Part shown: positions 6,243-11,834 of the stretch, piece after piece | Position numbering within the stretch: the stretch's first letter is position 1 | Layout of the letters: every line of letters begins with the position of its first letter | Source: Dehalococcoidia bacterium | GTDB lineage: Bacteria; Chloroflexota; Dehalococcoidia; E44-bin15; DAOWNJ01 | Assembly (NCBI GenBank): GCA_030642645.1 | Contig: DAOWNJ010000009.1 | Span: 1 to 15,038 of the forward strand | DNA length: 15,038 nucleotides | Direction of reading: 5' to 3' | Translations under genes and position numbers: made by a program | The notes under the pieces: generated by a model | What the model was told of the DNA's origin: nothing | The model's input: the letters and a program-made list of their open reading frames with translations, nothing else | Databases searched by the model: none

Positions 6243-7175
6243 ATGCGAATCGTTTTTATGGGGACCCCTGATTTCAGTGTCCCCGTTCTGGAGCGGCTCA
6301 TCGCTGGCGGGCACGAGGTTTGTGCTGTTTATACCCAACCCGATAAGCCGGGGGGGAGGGGGAGGAAAGTTTCCTTCTCACCGGTGAAAAGGGCGTCTCT
6401 GGGTCATGGGATAACGGTGCACCAGCCTTCCAGCCTCGGGAGCCCGGCTGAGGTGGAGAGGCTAAGGAGCCTTTCCCCTGAAGTGATTGTGGTCGCTAGC
6501 TTTGGTCAGATATTGCCCCAAAGAGTGCTTGAGATCCCCCCTCTTGGTTGCCTTAATATCCACCCCTCCCTACTTCCCAGGCACCGCGGTCCATCTCCCA
6601 TCGCCGGTGCCATCCTCGCCGGGGACGAGGAGAGTGGGGTAACCATCATGCTCATGGGGAGGGGCCTGGATACCGGCCCCATCATTGCCCAGGAAAGGAT
6701 GCCCATCTCTCCCCAGGATACCACGGGCTTACTCAGTGCCAAACTTGCCCAGCTTGGTGCTGGTCTTCTGGAGGAAACCCTTCCCCGCTGGTCTTCACAC
6801 GAACTCGTCCCCAATCCCCAGGATGAGGGAAGTGCCACCTATACCAGGCTCATATCAAAGGAAGATGGGCTCATAGACTGGCAAATGTCGGCTCAGGAGC
6901 TCGAGCGGCGGGTGCGCGCCTTTCAACCCTGGCCGGGGTGCTATACCTGGTGGCAGGGGGGGCATCTCAAGATAGAACAGGCTGTTCCCCTTCCTGGGGG
7001 TGATGGGGAGCCGGGAGGGGTGGTGGAGCTTCATCTCGATGGTATAGCCTTTGGTGTCCAGACCGGCGATGGTATCCTGGGAGTCCGCCAGCTTCAGCTT
7101 GAGGGGAAGAGGGCTATGGGATCCGAGGAGTTCCTGAGGGGGCAGAGGGGTTTCATCGGGGCGATACTGCCCTGA
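6243..7175 (+). CDS. fmt: Methionyl-tRNA formyltransferase
   Basis: Fmt transfers a formyl group from 10-formyl-tetrahydrofolate to initiator Met-tRNA, producing fMet-tRNA for translation initiation. The 310 residues start MRIVFMGTPDFSVPVL, the typical Fmt N-terminus. The formyltransferase signature includes NIHPSLLPRHRG (105-116) and SGVTIMLMGRGLDTG (131-145), with the expected catalytic Asn105, His107 and Asp143. The C-terminal OB-like domain (about 207-310) has the usual VRAFQPWPGCYTW (224-236). The open frame extends upstream to 6147, but that extension does not look like Fmt and the chosen ATG gives the family-typical start. Usually def or priA sits next to fmt; here it stands alone, divergent from dnaA and convergent with the crotonase gene. 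Confidence 0.95.
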   Translation: MRIVFMGTPDFSVPVLERLIAGGHEVCAVYTQPDKPGGRGRKVSFSPVKRASLGHGITVHQPSSLGSPAEVERLRSLSPEVIVVASFGQILPQRVLEIPPLGCLNIHPSLLPRHRGPSPIAGAILAGDEESGVTIMLMGRGLDTGPIIAQERMPISPQDTTGLLSAKLAQLGAGLLEETLPRWSSHELVPNPQDEGSATYTRLISKEDGLIDWQMSAQELERRVRAFQPWPGCYTWWQGGHLKIEQAVPLPGGDGEPGGVVELHLDGIAFGVQTGDGILGVRQLQLEGKRAMGSEEFLRGQRGFIGAILP

Positions 7176-7237
7176 TCTTGGTTCTATGTTGAAATTATAG
7201 ATTTGGAGATGTAGGGATGCGCCGCTAGGAGGTCTCA

Positions 7238-8032
7238 TTACCTCCCTTTGAACATCGGCTCCCTCTTCTCGACCCATGCCCTTGGCCCCTCTCTGGCATC
7301 CTCGGTGCTCTGTGCTACAAGCGCCGCCCAGCTATGGGCCTCAAGGGCATTATCCAGGTCAAGGTCTAGGCAGCGATAGATGAGGTGTTTATCAAGCTGG
7401 ATGGCAACCGAAGGCCCTTTGGCTATCTGACTTGCCATCTCCATCGTTTGTGGGAGGAGCTCATCATGAGGGACAACCCTCGAGACATACCCTATTTGGA
7501 GTGCCTCCTCGGCGCTGAACCTTCTTCCTGTCCAGATAAGCTCCGCTGCTCTGGCTATCCCGATGATCCTGGGAAGGATGTAGCAGCCTCCCCCGGCGGG
7601 GATTTGTCCCATCCTGACATATGCCATACTGAAAAAGGCCCTCTCTGAGGCGATCCTGATGTCGAAAAGGTTTGAGAGCTCCATCCCTCCGCCAATAGCG
7701 GGGCCATTTATCGCACCGATATATGGTTTATCCATTTCCCTTACCAGACGGGCCATCCTTGGGAAACCCTCAAGCATCTGGCTTCTTATCTGGGCCAGTG
7801 TTCCCTCCATTGGGGAGCTGGACATTTCCCTGACATTCCCTCCGGAGGAGAAGGCTCGCCCCGCCCCGGTGCCAACCACCACCTTTACCTCGCTGTCCCT
7901 CCTGGCATCCTCCAGCGCTTCTATTAGCTCCTCTATCATCCTCGGGCCTGAAGAGTTCAGGGTCTCGGGCCGGTTCAGGGTGATGGTTGCGATGCCGTTC
8001 TCCTTGACATAGAGGATATTCTCAAATTCCAT
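7238..8032 (-). CDS. Enoyl-CoA hydratase/isomerase (crotonase) family protein
   Basis: The 264 residues have the crotonase fold: TITLNRPETLN (17-26), the first oxyanion-hole stretch AGRAFSSGGNVREM (57-70) and the second AINGPAIGGGMEL (107-119). Crotonases act on acyl-CoA thioesters (hydration, isomerisation, hydrolysis and others). Of the two catalytic glutamates of classic enoyl-CoA hydratase, the first is present (Glu118 in GGGMEL), while the position matching the second (Glu164 of rat crotonase) is Tyr138 in SMAYVRMG. That makes a simple hydratase less certain; an isomerase or another thioester reaction is possible. The substrate cannot be told. AAGGAGG lies 8 nt before the ATG, a strong ribosome site. 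It stands alone among information-processing genes and divergent from rpmH. A TATAAT at 8054-8059 on its strand lacks a convincing -35. Confidence 0.88.
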   Translation of the reverse strand: MEFENILYVKENGIATITLNRPETLNSSGPRMIEELIEALEDARRDSEVKVVVGTGAGRAFSSGGNVREMSSSPMEGTLAQIRSQMLEGFPRMARLVREMDKPYIGAINGPAIGGGMELSNLFDIRIASERAFFSMAYVRMGQIPAGGGCYILPRIIGIARAAELIWTGRRFSAEEALQIGYVSRVVPHDELLPQTMEMASQIAKGPSVAIQLDKHLIYRCLDLDLDNALEAHSWAALVAQSTEDAREGPRAWVEKREPMFKGR

Positions 8033-8093
8033 TTTCCTCGCCTCCTTATGGTAATTATAACCCTTTCCTTTCTACAGAATCCAGGAGACGCAA

Positions 8094-8122
8094 TTGACAC
8101 TTGTAGGGGGGTGGGGTATAAT
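8094..8122 (+). promoter_or_regulatory. Perfect-consensus sigma-70-type promoter for the rpmH operon
   Basis: TTGACA (8094-8099) and TATAAT (8117-8122) match the consensus at all 12 positions with the ideal 17-bp spacer. The start point should fall at about 8128-8131, that is 1-4 nt before the rpmH ATG at 8132. It is the strongest promoter sequence in the window and suits a ribosomal-protein gene. Confidence 0.88.
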
Positions 8123-8131
8123 CCTTGAGCA

Positions 8132-8269
8132 ATGCCTAAGCGAACCTATCAGCCGAAGAGGATACCCCGGAAGAGGGAGCACGGCTTTCGGGCTCGGATG
8201 AGCACGAGGGGGGGGAGGGCTGTTCTCAGTCACAGGAGGAATAAGGGTCGGAGGAGGCTCACGGTGTGA
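8132..8269 (+). CDS. rpmH: 50S ribosomal protein L34
   Basis: This is a 45-residue, very basic protein beginning MPKRTYQPKRIPRKREHGFR and ending GRRRLTV, with the L34 pattern HGFRARMSTRGGRAVLSHRRNKGR. The family is normally 44-47 residues. L34 is a component of the large ribosomal subunit. It has no Shine-Dalgarno sequence, and the predicted transcript begins within a few bases of its ATG, so initiation is probably leaderless. It is followed by rnpA with TGATG stop/start overlap, the almost universal rpmH-rnpA pairing. In many bacteria rpmH is divergent from dnaA; here they are still divergent but separated by fmt and the crotonase gene. Confidence 0.97.
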   Translation: MPKRTYQPKRIPRKREHGFRARMSTRGGRAVLSHRRNKGRRRLTV

Positions 8270-8607
8270 TGAGGATGGAGGAGAGGCTTAAAGGGAGGAG
8301 GGATTTTCAGGCTGTCTATCACAAGGGAAGGACCTGGTCGAACAGCCTTTTGGTAATGAAGGCCATGCCAAACGGGCTTGATCTGAATCGCTATGGCTTC
8401 TCGGCGGGGAGGAGGTTGGGTGGGGCGGTTGTGAGAAACAGGGTGAAGAGGCTGGTGCGGGAGAGGGTCAGGCTGACCCCAATTGAGCCTGGCTGGGACA
8501 TTGTTTTCATTGCCAGGGGCACAGCCGATTACCACCCCTTTAAGGGTGCTATCGAGGACCTTCTATCTCGAGCAAGGCTTCTCAAGGGTGGGAGGGCGGA
8601 GCCTTGA
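8269..8607 (+). CDS. rnpA: Ribonuclease P protein component
   Basis: RnpA is the protein cofactor of RNase P, which trims the 5' ends of precursor tRNAs with the catalytic RNA rnpB (not in this window). Starting at ATG 8269 gives 112 residues, typical of the family. Features are the N-terminal RLKGRRDFQAVYHKGR (about 6-21) and the RNR signature VVRNRVKRLVRE (54-65). AGGAGG at 8252-8257 lies 11 nt before this ATG, and the ATG overlaps the last base of the rpmH TGA. A GTG at 8266 and an ATG at 8275 are alternative starts; the overlap and spacing favour 8269. Confidence 0.94.
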   Translation: MRMEERLKGRRDFQAVYHKGRTWSNSLLVMKAMPNGLDLNRYGFSAGRRLGGAVVRNRVKRLVRERVRLTPIEPGWDIVFIARGTADYHPFKGAIEDLLSRARLLKGGRAEP

Positions 8608-8813
8608 GGGAGGTCGCCTTGAGTCTGATCAGGATATATCAGATGAGCCTGTCCCCATTCATCGGGCGCTCCTGTCGTTTTGACCCTACCTGCTCTCGAT
8701 ATACCTATGAGGCGATCGAGAGATATGGGTTCCTCAAGGGTGTCTGGCTGGGAGTAAGGCGTATAGCCCGCTGTAATCCCCTTTTCCCCGGTGGCTACGA
8801 CCCTGTGCCCTGA
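8604..8813 (+). CDS. yidD: Membrane protein insertion efficiency factor YidD
   Basis: YidD is a small membrane-associated protein that aids YidC-dependent insertion in E. coli. The 69 residues contain the family pattern: IRIYQMSLSPFIGRSCRFDPTCSRYTYEAI, then KGVWLGVRRIARCNP and the terminal GGYDPVP. The conserved cysteines in SCRFDPTCS and RCNP are present. The start is TTG at 8604, overlapping the rnpA stop by 4 nt (TTGA), so coupling to rnpA is likely. It is in the standard rpmH-rnpA-yidD-yidC order, except that a lipoprotein gene separates it from yidC. Confidence 0.95.
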   Translation: MREVALSLIRIYQMSLSPFIGRSCRFDPTCSRYTYEAIERYGFLKGVWLGVRRIARCNPLFPGGYDPVP

Positions 8814-8829
8814 ATTAAATTGAAGGTGG

Positions 8830-9999
8830 TTGGATATTAAAAGAAGGATAGCTCTAATCCTGTTGATACTGCTAGTCGTTCCCCTTATCGGGTGCACCAG
8901 TGTCCCGTTACGGGGGTGGTCGGGGTCGGTGGAGGCCGAGGGAATCATCTATATGGGCTCTATGCAGGGTGAGGTCCTGGCGATAAGCCCTGAAAGCCGC
9001 ATCGTGAATCACTCATTCCCTCAGGAGACGGTCGGAGAGTGGAGATTTGTCGCCGGTGGCGCTCAGGGAGGGGGGTTATTCAGTTGTGCTGCCCCGGTTC
9101 TGGTCTCTATCTATGGCACCCCTGCGCTTTCGGAGGGCTTCGTCTATATAGGAACGAGCTTGGGAAAGGTCTATTGTCTAAATGCTACCAGTGGGAATGA
9201 GCGCTGGGCCTATCCCGAGGAAGGCTCCATCGGCTCAATAGTTGGAAGCCCGGTTGTGTGGAATGGAATTGTCTATGTTGGCTCTTCTGATGGAAATCTC
9301 TATGCTATCGATGCTGAAACTGGCCAGCTAAAGGCAGGCTTCGCCGATGGCGGGGTATTCCAGACCGGGGATAAGATATGGTCAACCCCCTTAGTTTATG
9401 ATGGCATCATCTATTTTGGCTCCTTCGACCACAGCCTCTACGCCATCGATGCCGAAACAGGCGATCCGGTGTGGGGTGAGCCATTTGAGACTGAGGGTGC
9501 CATCGGCTCAACCCCTTTTATATTGAATGGGACTGTTTACATCGGCTCCTTTGACAATAGCCTCTACGCCATCGATGCCGAAACAGGCGAGGGATTATGG
9601 TCATTTCCGGGTGAGAACTGGTTCTGGGCAGACCCGGCAACGGATGGCGAGACCATATATCTTGGATGCCTTGATGGCAATCTCTATGCCATCGATGCCG
9701 AAACTGGCCAGCTAAGGGCAGGCTTTGCCGATGACGGCGTATTCCAGACCGGTGGCCCCATCCGCTCGACCCCGGTCCTTGATGGTGAGGTCCTCGTCGT
9801 CGCCTCACAGGATGGGAAGGTATATGCCATCGATAAGGATAGTGGGGAGAGGATTTGGACCCGGAACCTGGACTCGCCCATCATGGCACCATTATCCCTC
9901 TCGGGTGATACAGTCCATGTCCATACCCATGAGCATATTATCTATGCTCTTGCTATTAGTGATGGGATGATAGTGTGGGAATTTGACACTGCTGAGTGA
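8830..9999 (+). CDS. PQQ-type beta-propeller lipoprotein (BamB-like fold)
   Basis: The 389 residues start with a lipoprotein signal: KRR, a hydrophobic stretch, then lipobox LIGC with the lipidated Cys at 22. The rest is a run of PQQ/YVTN-type propeller blades, with YAIDAETG at 158, 204, 246 and 287 and weaker copies VYCLNATSG (114-122) and VYAIDKDSG (331-339). About seven blades are likely, filling the protein. Such propellers mostly make protein contacts; the best-known relative is BamB of the Gram-negative outer-membrane assembly machine, but I cannot assign that role here. It would be anchored on the outer face of the cytoplasmic membrane if the cell has one membrane. It lies inside the yidD-yidC operon, which hints at a part in membrane or secreted protein handling. 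The TTG start at 8830 directly abuts AAGGTGG, which is too close; an in-frame TGA at 8821 rules out a longer protein. An ATT at 8836 would be better spaced. Confidence 0.9.
   Translation: MDIKRRIALILLILLVVPLIGCTSVPLRGWSGSVEAEGIIYMGSMQGEVLAISPESRIVNHSFPQETVGEWRFVAGGAQGGGLFSCAAPVLVSIYGTPALSEGFVYIGTSLGKVYCLNATSGNERWAYPEEGSIGSIVGSPVVWNGIVYVGSSDGNLYAIDAETGQLKAGFADGGVFQTGDKIWSTPLVYDGIIYFGSFDHSLYAIDAETGDPVWGEPFETEGAIGSTPFILNGTVYIGSFDNSLYAIDAETGEGLWSFPGENWFWADPATDGETIYLGCLDGNLYAIDAETGQLRAGFADDGVFQTGGPIRSTPVLDGEVLVVASQDGKVYAIDKDSGERIWTRNLDSPIMAPLSLSGDTVHVHTHEHIIYALAISDGMIVWEFDTAE
9289..9752 (+). repeat. Duplicated 80-bp propeller-blade segment within the lipoprotein gene
   Basis: 9289-9368 and 9673-9752 are aligned without gaps and differ at 7 of 80 bases by my count. 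Both encode DGNLYAIDAETGQL followed by AGFAD-GVFQTG. A second pair, 9433-9464 and 9559-9590, is identical over 32 bp. The nucleotide similarity is higher than needed to keep the protein repeats, so recent blade duplication or gene conversion is likely. Confidence 0.85.
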
Positions 10000-10011
10000 G
10001 GTGATAGAGAT

Positions 10012-10998
10012 TTGCCCAGTATAAATAGAAAAAGCCTGTTGGTAATCCTCCTGGTTATTGCGCTTGCTGCTGTTCTTGCAATGAACTGGGAGGTTGTTGC
10101 CCTAAGGCCCATGCTGAACATACTGATCGTGCTCTACAGTGGGCTTGCCCACAACTTCGGTCTCACCATCGTTTTCCTCACCATCGTTGTCCGCCTCATC
10201 CTTTTGCCCCTGACCCTGAGGCAGATTCGCTCCACACAGCGGATGCAGCTACTTCAGCCGAAGATCCAGGAGATACAGAAGAAGTATGCCAAGGACCAGA
10301 AGAAGCTCCAGGAGGAGACGAGCAAGCTATATAGTGAGGCAGGGGTAAGCACCTGGGGCTGTGTGCTGCCAATGGCGATACAGTTCCCCATCTGGATTGC
10401 CCTCTACCAGTGCATCATGAGGGTGATGGCAACCAACCCTGAGGACCTCCTGGCCCTCTCACAGAGCCTTTACTCCTGGCCTGTAGTTCAAGGCATAGTG
10501 CCCTTAAACCAGAATTTCCTGTGGCTTAATCTGGCCTATCCCGACTCAATCTTTGTCCTCCCTATCCTTGTTGCTGTGACCATGTGGGTGCAGCAGAAGA
10601 TGATGACCTCCACTACCGCTGACCCCCGCCAGCAGCAGATGAATACCATGATGCTGTGGATGATGCCGCTCATGTTCGGGCTTTTCACCCTCCAGTTTCC
10701 CAGTGGGCTGGCGGTATACTGGGTGACCATGAACATTGTCGGCATTATTACACAATACTTTGTTACCGGTTGGGGGGGTCTGAGGAGGGGTGTAGCTGCC
10801 CCAGCAGGGCCTAAAGCTATCCCGGCTACCCCAGACCCGAAGGTTGTCCCTGAAGAGGCCTTCCCGGAGAGAAAGGGGAGTGTGGATGGAAAACCTGGAG
10901 ATAAGCGCCAAGTCACTGGAGGAGGCGATCGATCTCGCTCTAAAAAAGCTAGGTCTAAGCAGGGAGGAGGTAGAGGTAGAGGTTCTAAGAAAGGCTAG
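10012..10998 (+). CDS. yidC: Membrane protein insertase YidC (short, SpoIIIJ/Oxa1 type)
   Basis: YidC inserts and folds proteins in the cytoplasmic membrane, alone or with SecYEG. The 328 residues have an N-terminal hydrophobic segment (8-24), then transmembrane segments at about 45-66, 114-136, 176-195 and 213-250, with no large extracytoplasmic domain, as in Gram-positive types. The groove arginine is Arg61 (VVRLILLPLTLRQ). A charged helical hairpin (about 70-112, QKKYAKDQKKLQEETSKLY) follows, and FPSGLAVYWVTMN (229-241) is the conserved last segment. No lipobox cysteine is seen near the N-terminus. The tail after 252 is Pro-rich, then very basic and Gly-rich (305-328), as in ribosome-binding tails of some YidC proteins. 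Start TTG 10012 follows GAGGTG at suitable distance and lies 12 nt after the lipoprotein stop. The last 37 codons overlap jag in another frame. Confidence 0.95.
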   Translation: MPSINRKSLLVILLVIALAAVLAMNWEVVALRPMLNILIVLYSGLAHNFGLTIVFLTIVVRLILLPLTLRQIRSTQRMQLLQPKIQEIQKKYAKDQKKLQEETSKLYSEAGVSTWGCVLPMAIQFPIWIALYQCIMRVMATNPEDLLALSQSLYSWPVVQGIVPLNQNFLWLNLAYPDSIFVLPILVAVTMWVQQKMMTSTTADPRQQQMNTMMLWMMPLMFGLFTLQFPSGLAVYWVTMNIVGIITQYFVTGWGGLRRGVAAPAGPKAIPATPDPKVVPEEAFPERKGSVDGKPGDKRQVTGGGDRSRSKKARSKQGGGRGRGSKKG

Positions 10999-11524
10999 GT
11001 CTGGGTTTTTGGGTATTGGCGCTGAGGATGCCCTTGTCAGGGTAACACCACTATCGCATCCTGAGAAAGACGCCGCATCGATAGCCAGGGAGGTCCTGGA
11101 GGAGCTCCTATCGCGGATGAAGATCCCGGCAACGGTTGAGCTTCAGGTAGGGGAGGAATCGACCATTAACCTTGAAGTCGTGGGTGATGACCTAGGCATC
11201 CTTATCGGGAGGAGGGGACAGACCCTCTACTCTATTCAGTTCATTGTGCGCCTTATCGTTGCCCATCGGCTCAGGGAGATGGTGCCGATAAGCATTGATG
11301 TGGAGGGTTATAGAAAGCGCCGCCGGGAGGCCCTGAGGGAGCTGGCGCTGAGGATGGCGGAGCAGGTGAGAACAAGCGGGCAATCGGTGACCCTTGAGCC
11401 GATGCCACCGGATGAGCGAAGGACACTGCACCTTGTCCTTGCCGATATGCCCGATATTACCACCATAAGCGTTGGTGAGGGGGAGGCGAGGAAGGTTACC
11501 ATAATCCCAAAGGGCAGAACTTGA
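10886..11524 (+). CDS. jag: Jag/KhpB RNA-binding protein (Jag-N, KH, R3H)
   Basis: Jag (KhpB) is an RNA-binding protein usually encoded next to yidC/spoIIIJ. The 212 residues show a Jag_N domain (about 1-52) with SLEEAIDLALKKLGLSREEVE and SGFLGIG (39-45), a KH domain with GILIGRRGQTLYSIQFIV (104-121), and an R3H domain (about 145-208) with the R-x3-H in ERRTLHLVL (177-185). The ATG at 10886 is chosen because GGGGAG ends 5 nt before it and the protein then starts MENLEISAKSLEEA, normal for Jag; the frame is open from 10844, but those residues do not belong. With this start the first 38 codons lie inside yidC in a different frame (113 bp shared). Confidence 0.94.
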   Translation: MENLEISAKSLEEAIDLALKKLGLSREEVEVEVLRKARSGFLGIGAEDALVRVTPLSHPEKDAASIAREVLEELLSRMKIPATVELQVGEESTINLEVVGDDLGILIGRRGQTLYSIQFIVRLIVAHRLREMVPISIDVEGYRKRRREALRELALRMAEQVRTSGQSVTLEPMPPDERRTLHLVLADMPDITTISVGEGEARKVTIIPKGRT

Positions 11525-11549
11525 CTTTGTCCTGACCATTTGCTAACCT
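11521..11549 (+). promoter_or_regulatory. Promoter for the ileS T-box leader
   Basis: TTGACT (11521-11526) and TAACCT (11544-11549) are exactly 17 bp apart. The -35 overlaps the jag stop codon (11522-11524). Predicted start at about 11554-11556 coincides with the first base of T-box Stem I. The -10 matches consensus only at its first two and last bases, so it is moderate evidence, but the fit with the leader start is good. Confidence 0.55.
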
Positions 11550-11554
11550 CTAAA

Positions 11555-11817
11555 GTTGAGAAGGCTTTGACGGAGAAGAGTAGGGGGGTAAGGCGCCAAG
11601 CGAGTCTGGTATGGTGGGAGCAGATGCGACCCCGCCCTTCTGAAGATCGCTCCCGAGCCTCCAACCGAAACCCCGAAAAGGGGGAGTAGGCTTGGACGGT
11701 CTCGTCGGCCGTTATCCCGGCGGGGGCTTAATTCGAGCCCTTTAGGAGTGCCCCGATTATCGGGGAATTAGGGTGGTACCGCGGGTTTTGAGCTCGTCCC
11801 TAAGGGGCGAGCTTTTT
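11555..11817 (+). promoter_or_regulatory. T-box riboswitch leader, isoleucine type, upstream of ileS
   Basis: T-box leaders sense uncharged tRNA and control aminoacyl-tRNA synthetase genes by attenuation. The T-box sequence AGGGTGGTACCGCGG is at 11770-11784. Stem I is closed by GTTG/CAAC (11555-11558 with 11662-11665), GGCTT/GAGCC (11563-11567 with 11655-11659) and GGAG/CTCC (11572-11575 with 11650-11653). Its internal loop has AGAGTA on the left and GAA (11642-11644) on the right, the loop-E-like features that flank the specifier. The likely specifier is ATC (11646-11648), an isoleucine codon, agreeing with ileS downstream. CCCC/GGGG around 11671-11684 makes a further small stem. TTAGGG (11768-11773) can pair with CCCTAA (11798-11803) as antiterminator, competing with the terminator. 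Transcriptional control is therefore expected. Confidence 0.93.
11791..11817 (+). terminator. T-box-controlled intrinsic terminator
   Basis: Stem 11791-11800 pairs with 11804-11813 (10 pairs, one T-G) around a 3-nt loop and runs into a TTTTT tract (11813-11817). Its left arm shares CCC with the antiterminator pairing, so binding of uncharged isoleucine tRNA should prevent its formation. It lies 17 nt before the ileS ATG. Confidence 0.92.
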
Positions 11818-11834
11818 CATACCAGGAGGATTTC

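Noticed and set aside
5977..6387. 136-residue plus-strand ORF upstream of and into fmt
   Set aside because: It overlaps the real fmt start in another frame, has low-complexity residues and no family resemblance, and its first part lies in the stem-loop region.
7228..7245. GGAGGT/ACCTCC hairpin between fmt and the crotonase gene as a terminator
   Set aside because: Only 6 base pairs with the crotonase stop in the loop and no T-run on either strand.
8054..8059. TATAAT on the minus strand as the crotonase promoter
   Set aside because: No acceptable -35 at 16-18 bp, and the predicted start would place the Shine-Dalgarno sequence at the extreme 5' end of the mRNA.
8230..8535. 101-residue minus-strand ORF opposite rnpA
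   Set aside because: Shadow of the rpmH/rnpA coding sequence, Pro/His-rich with no family resemblance.
8830..9999. Calling the propeller lipoprotein BamB or a PQQ-dependent dehydrogenase
   Set aside because: The blades lack the extra features of a dehydrogenase that I could recognise, and a BamB role needs an outer membrane and BamA, for which the window gives no evidence.
10844..10885. Upstream start of jag at 10844
   Set aside because: The ATG at 10886 has the well-spaced GGGGAG and gives the normal Jag N-terminus; the upstream residues derive from the yidC tail region.
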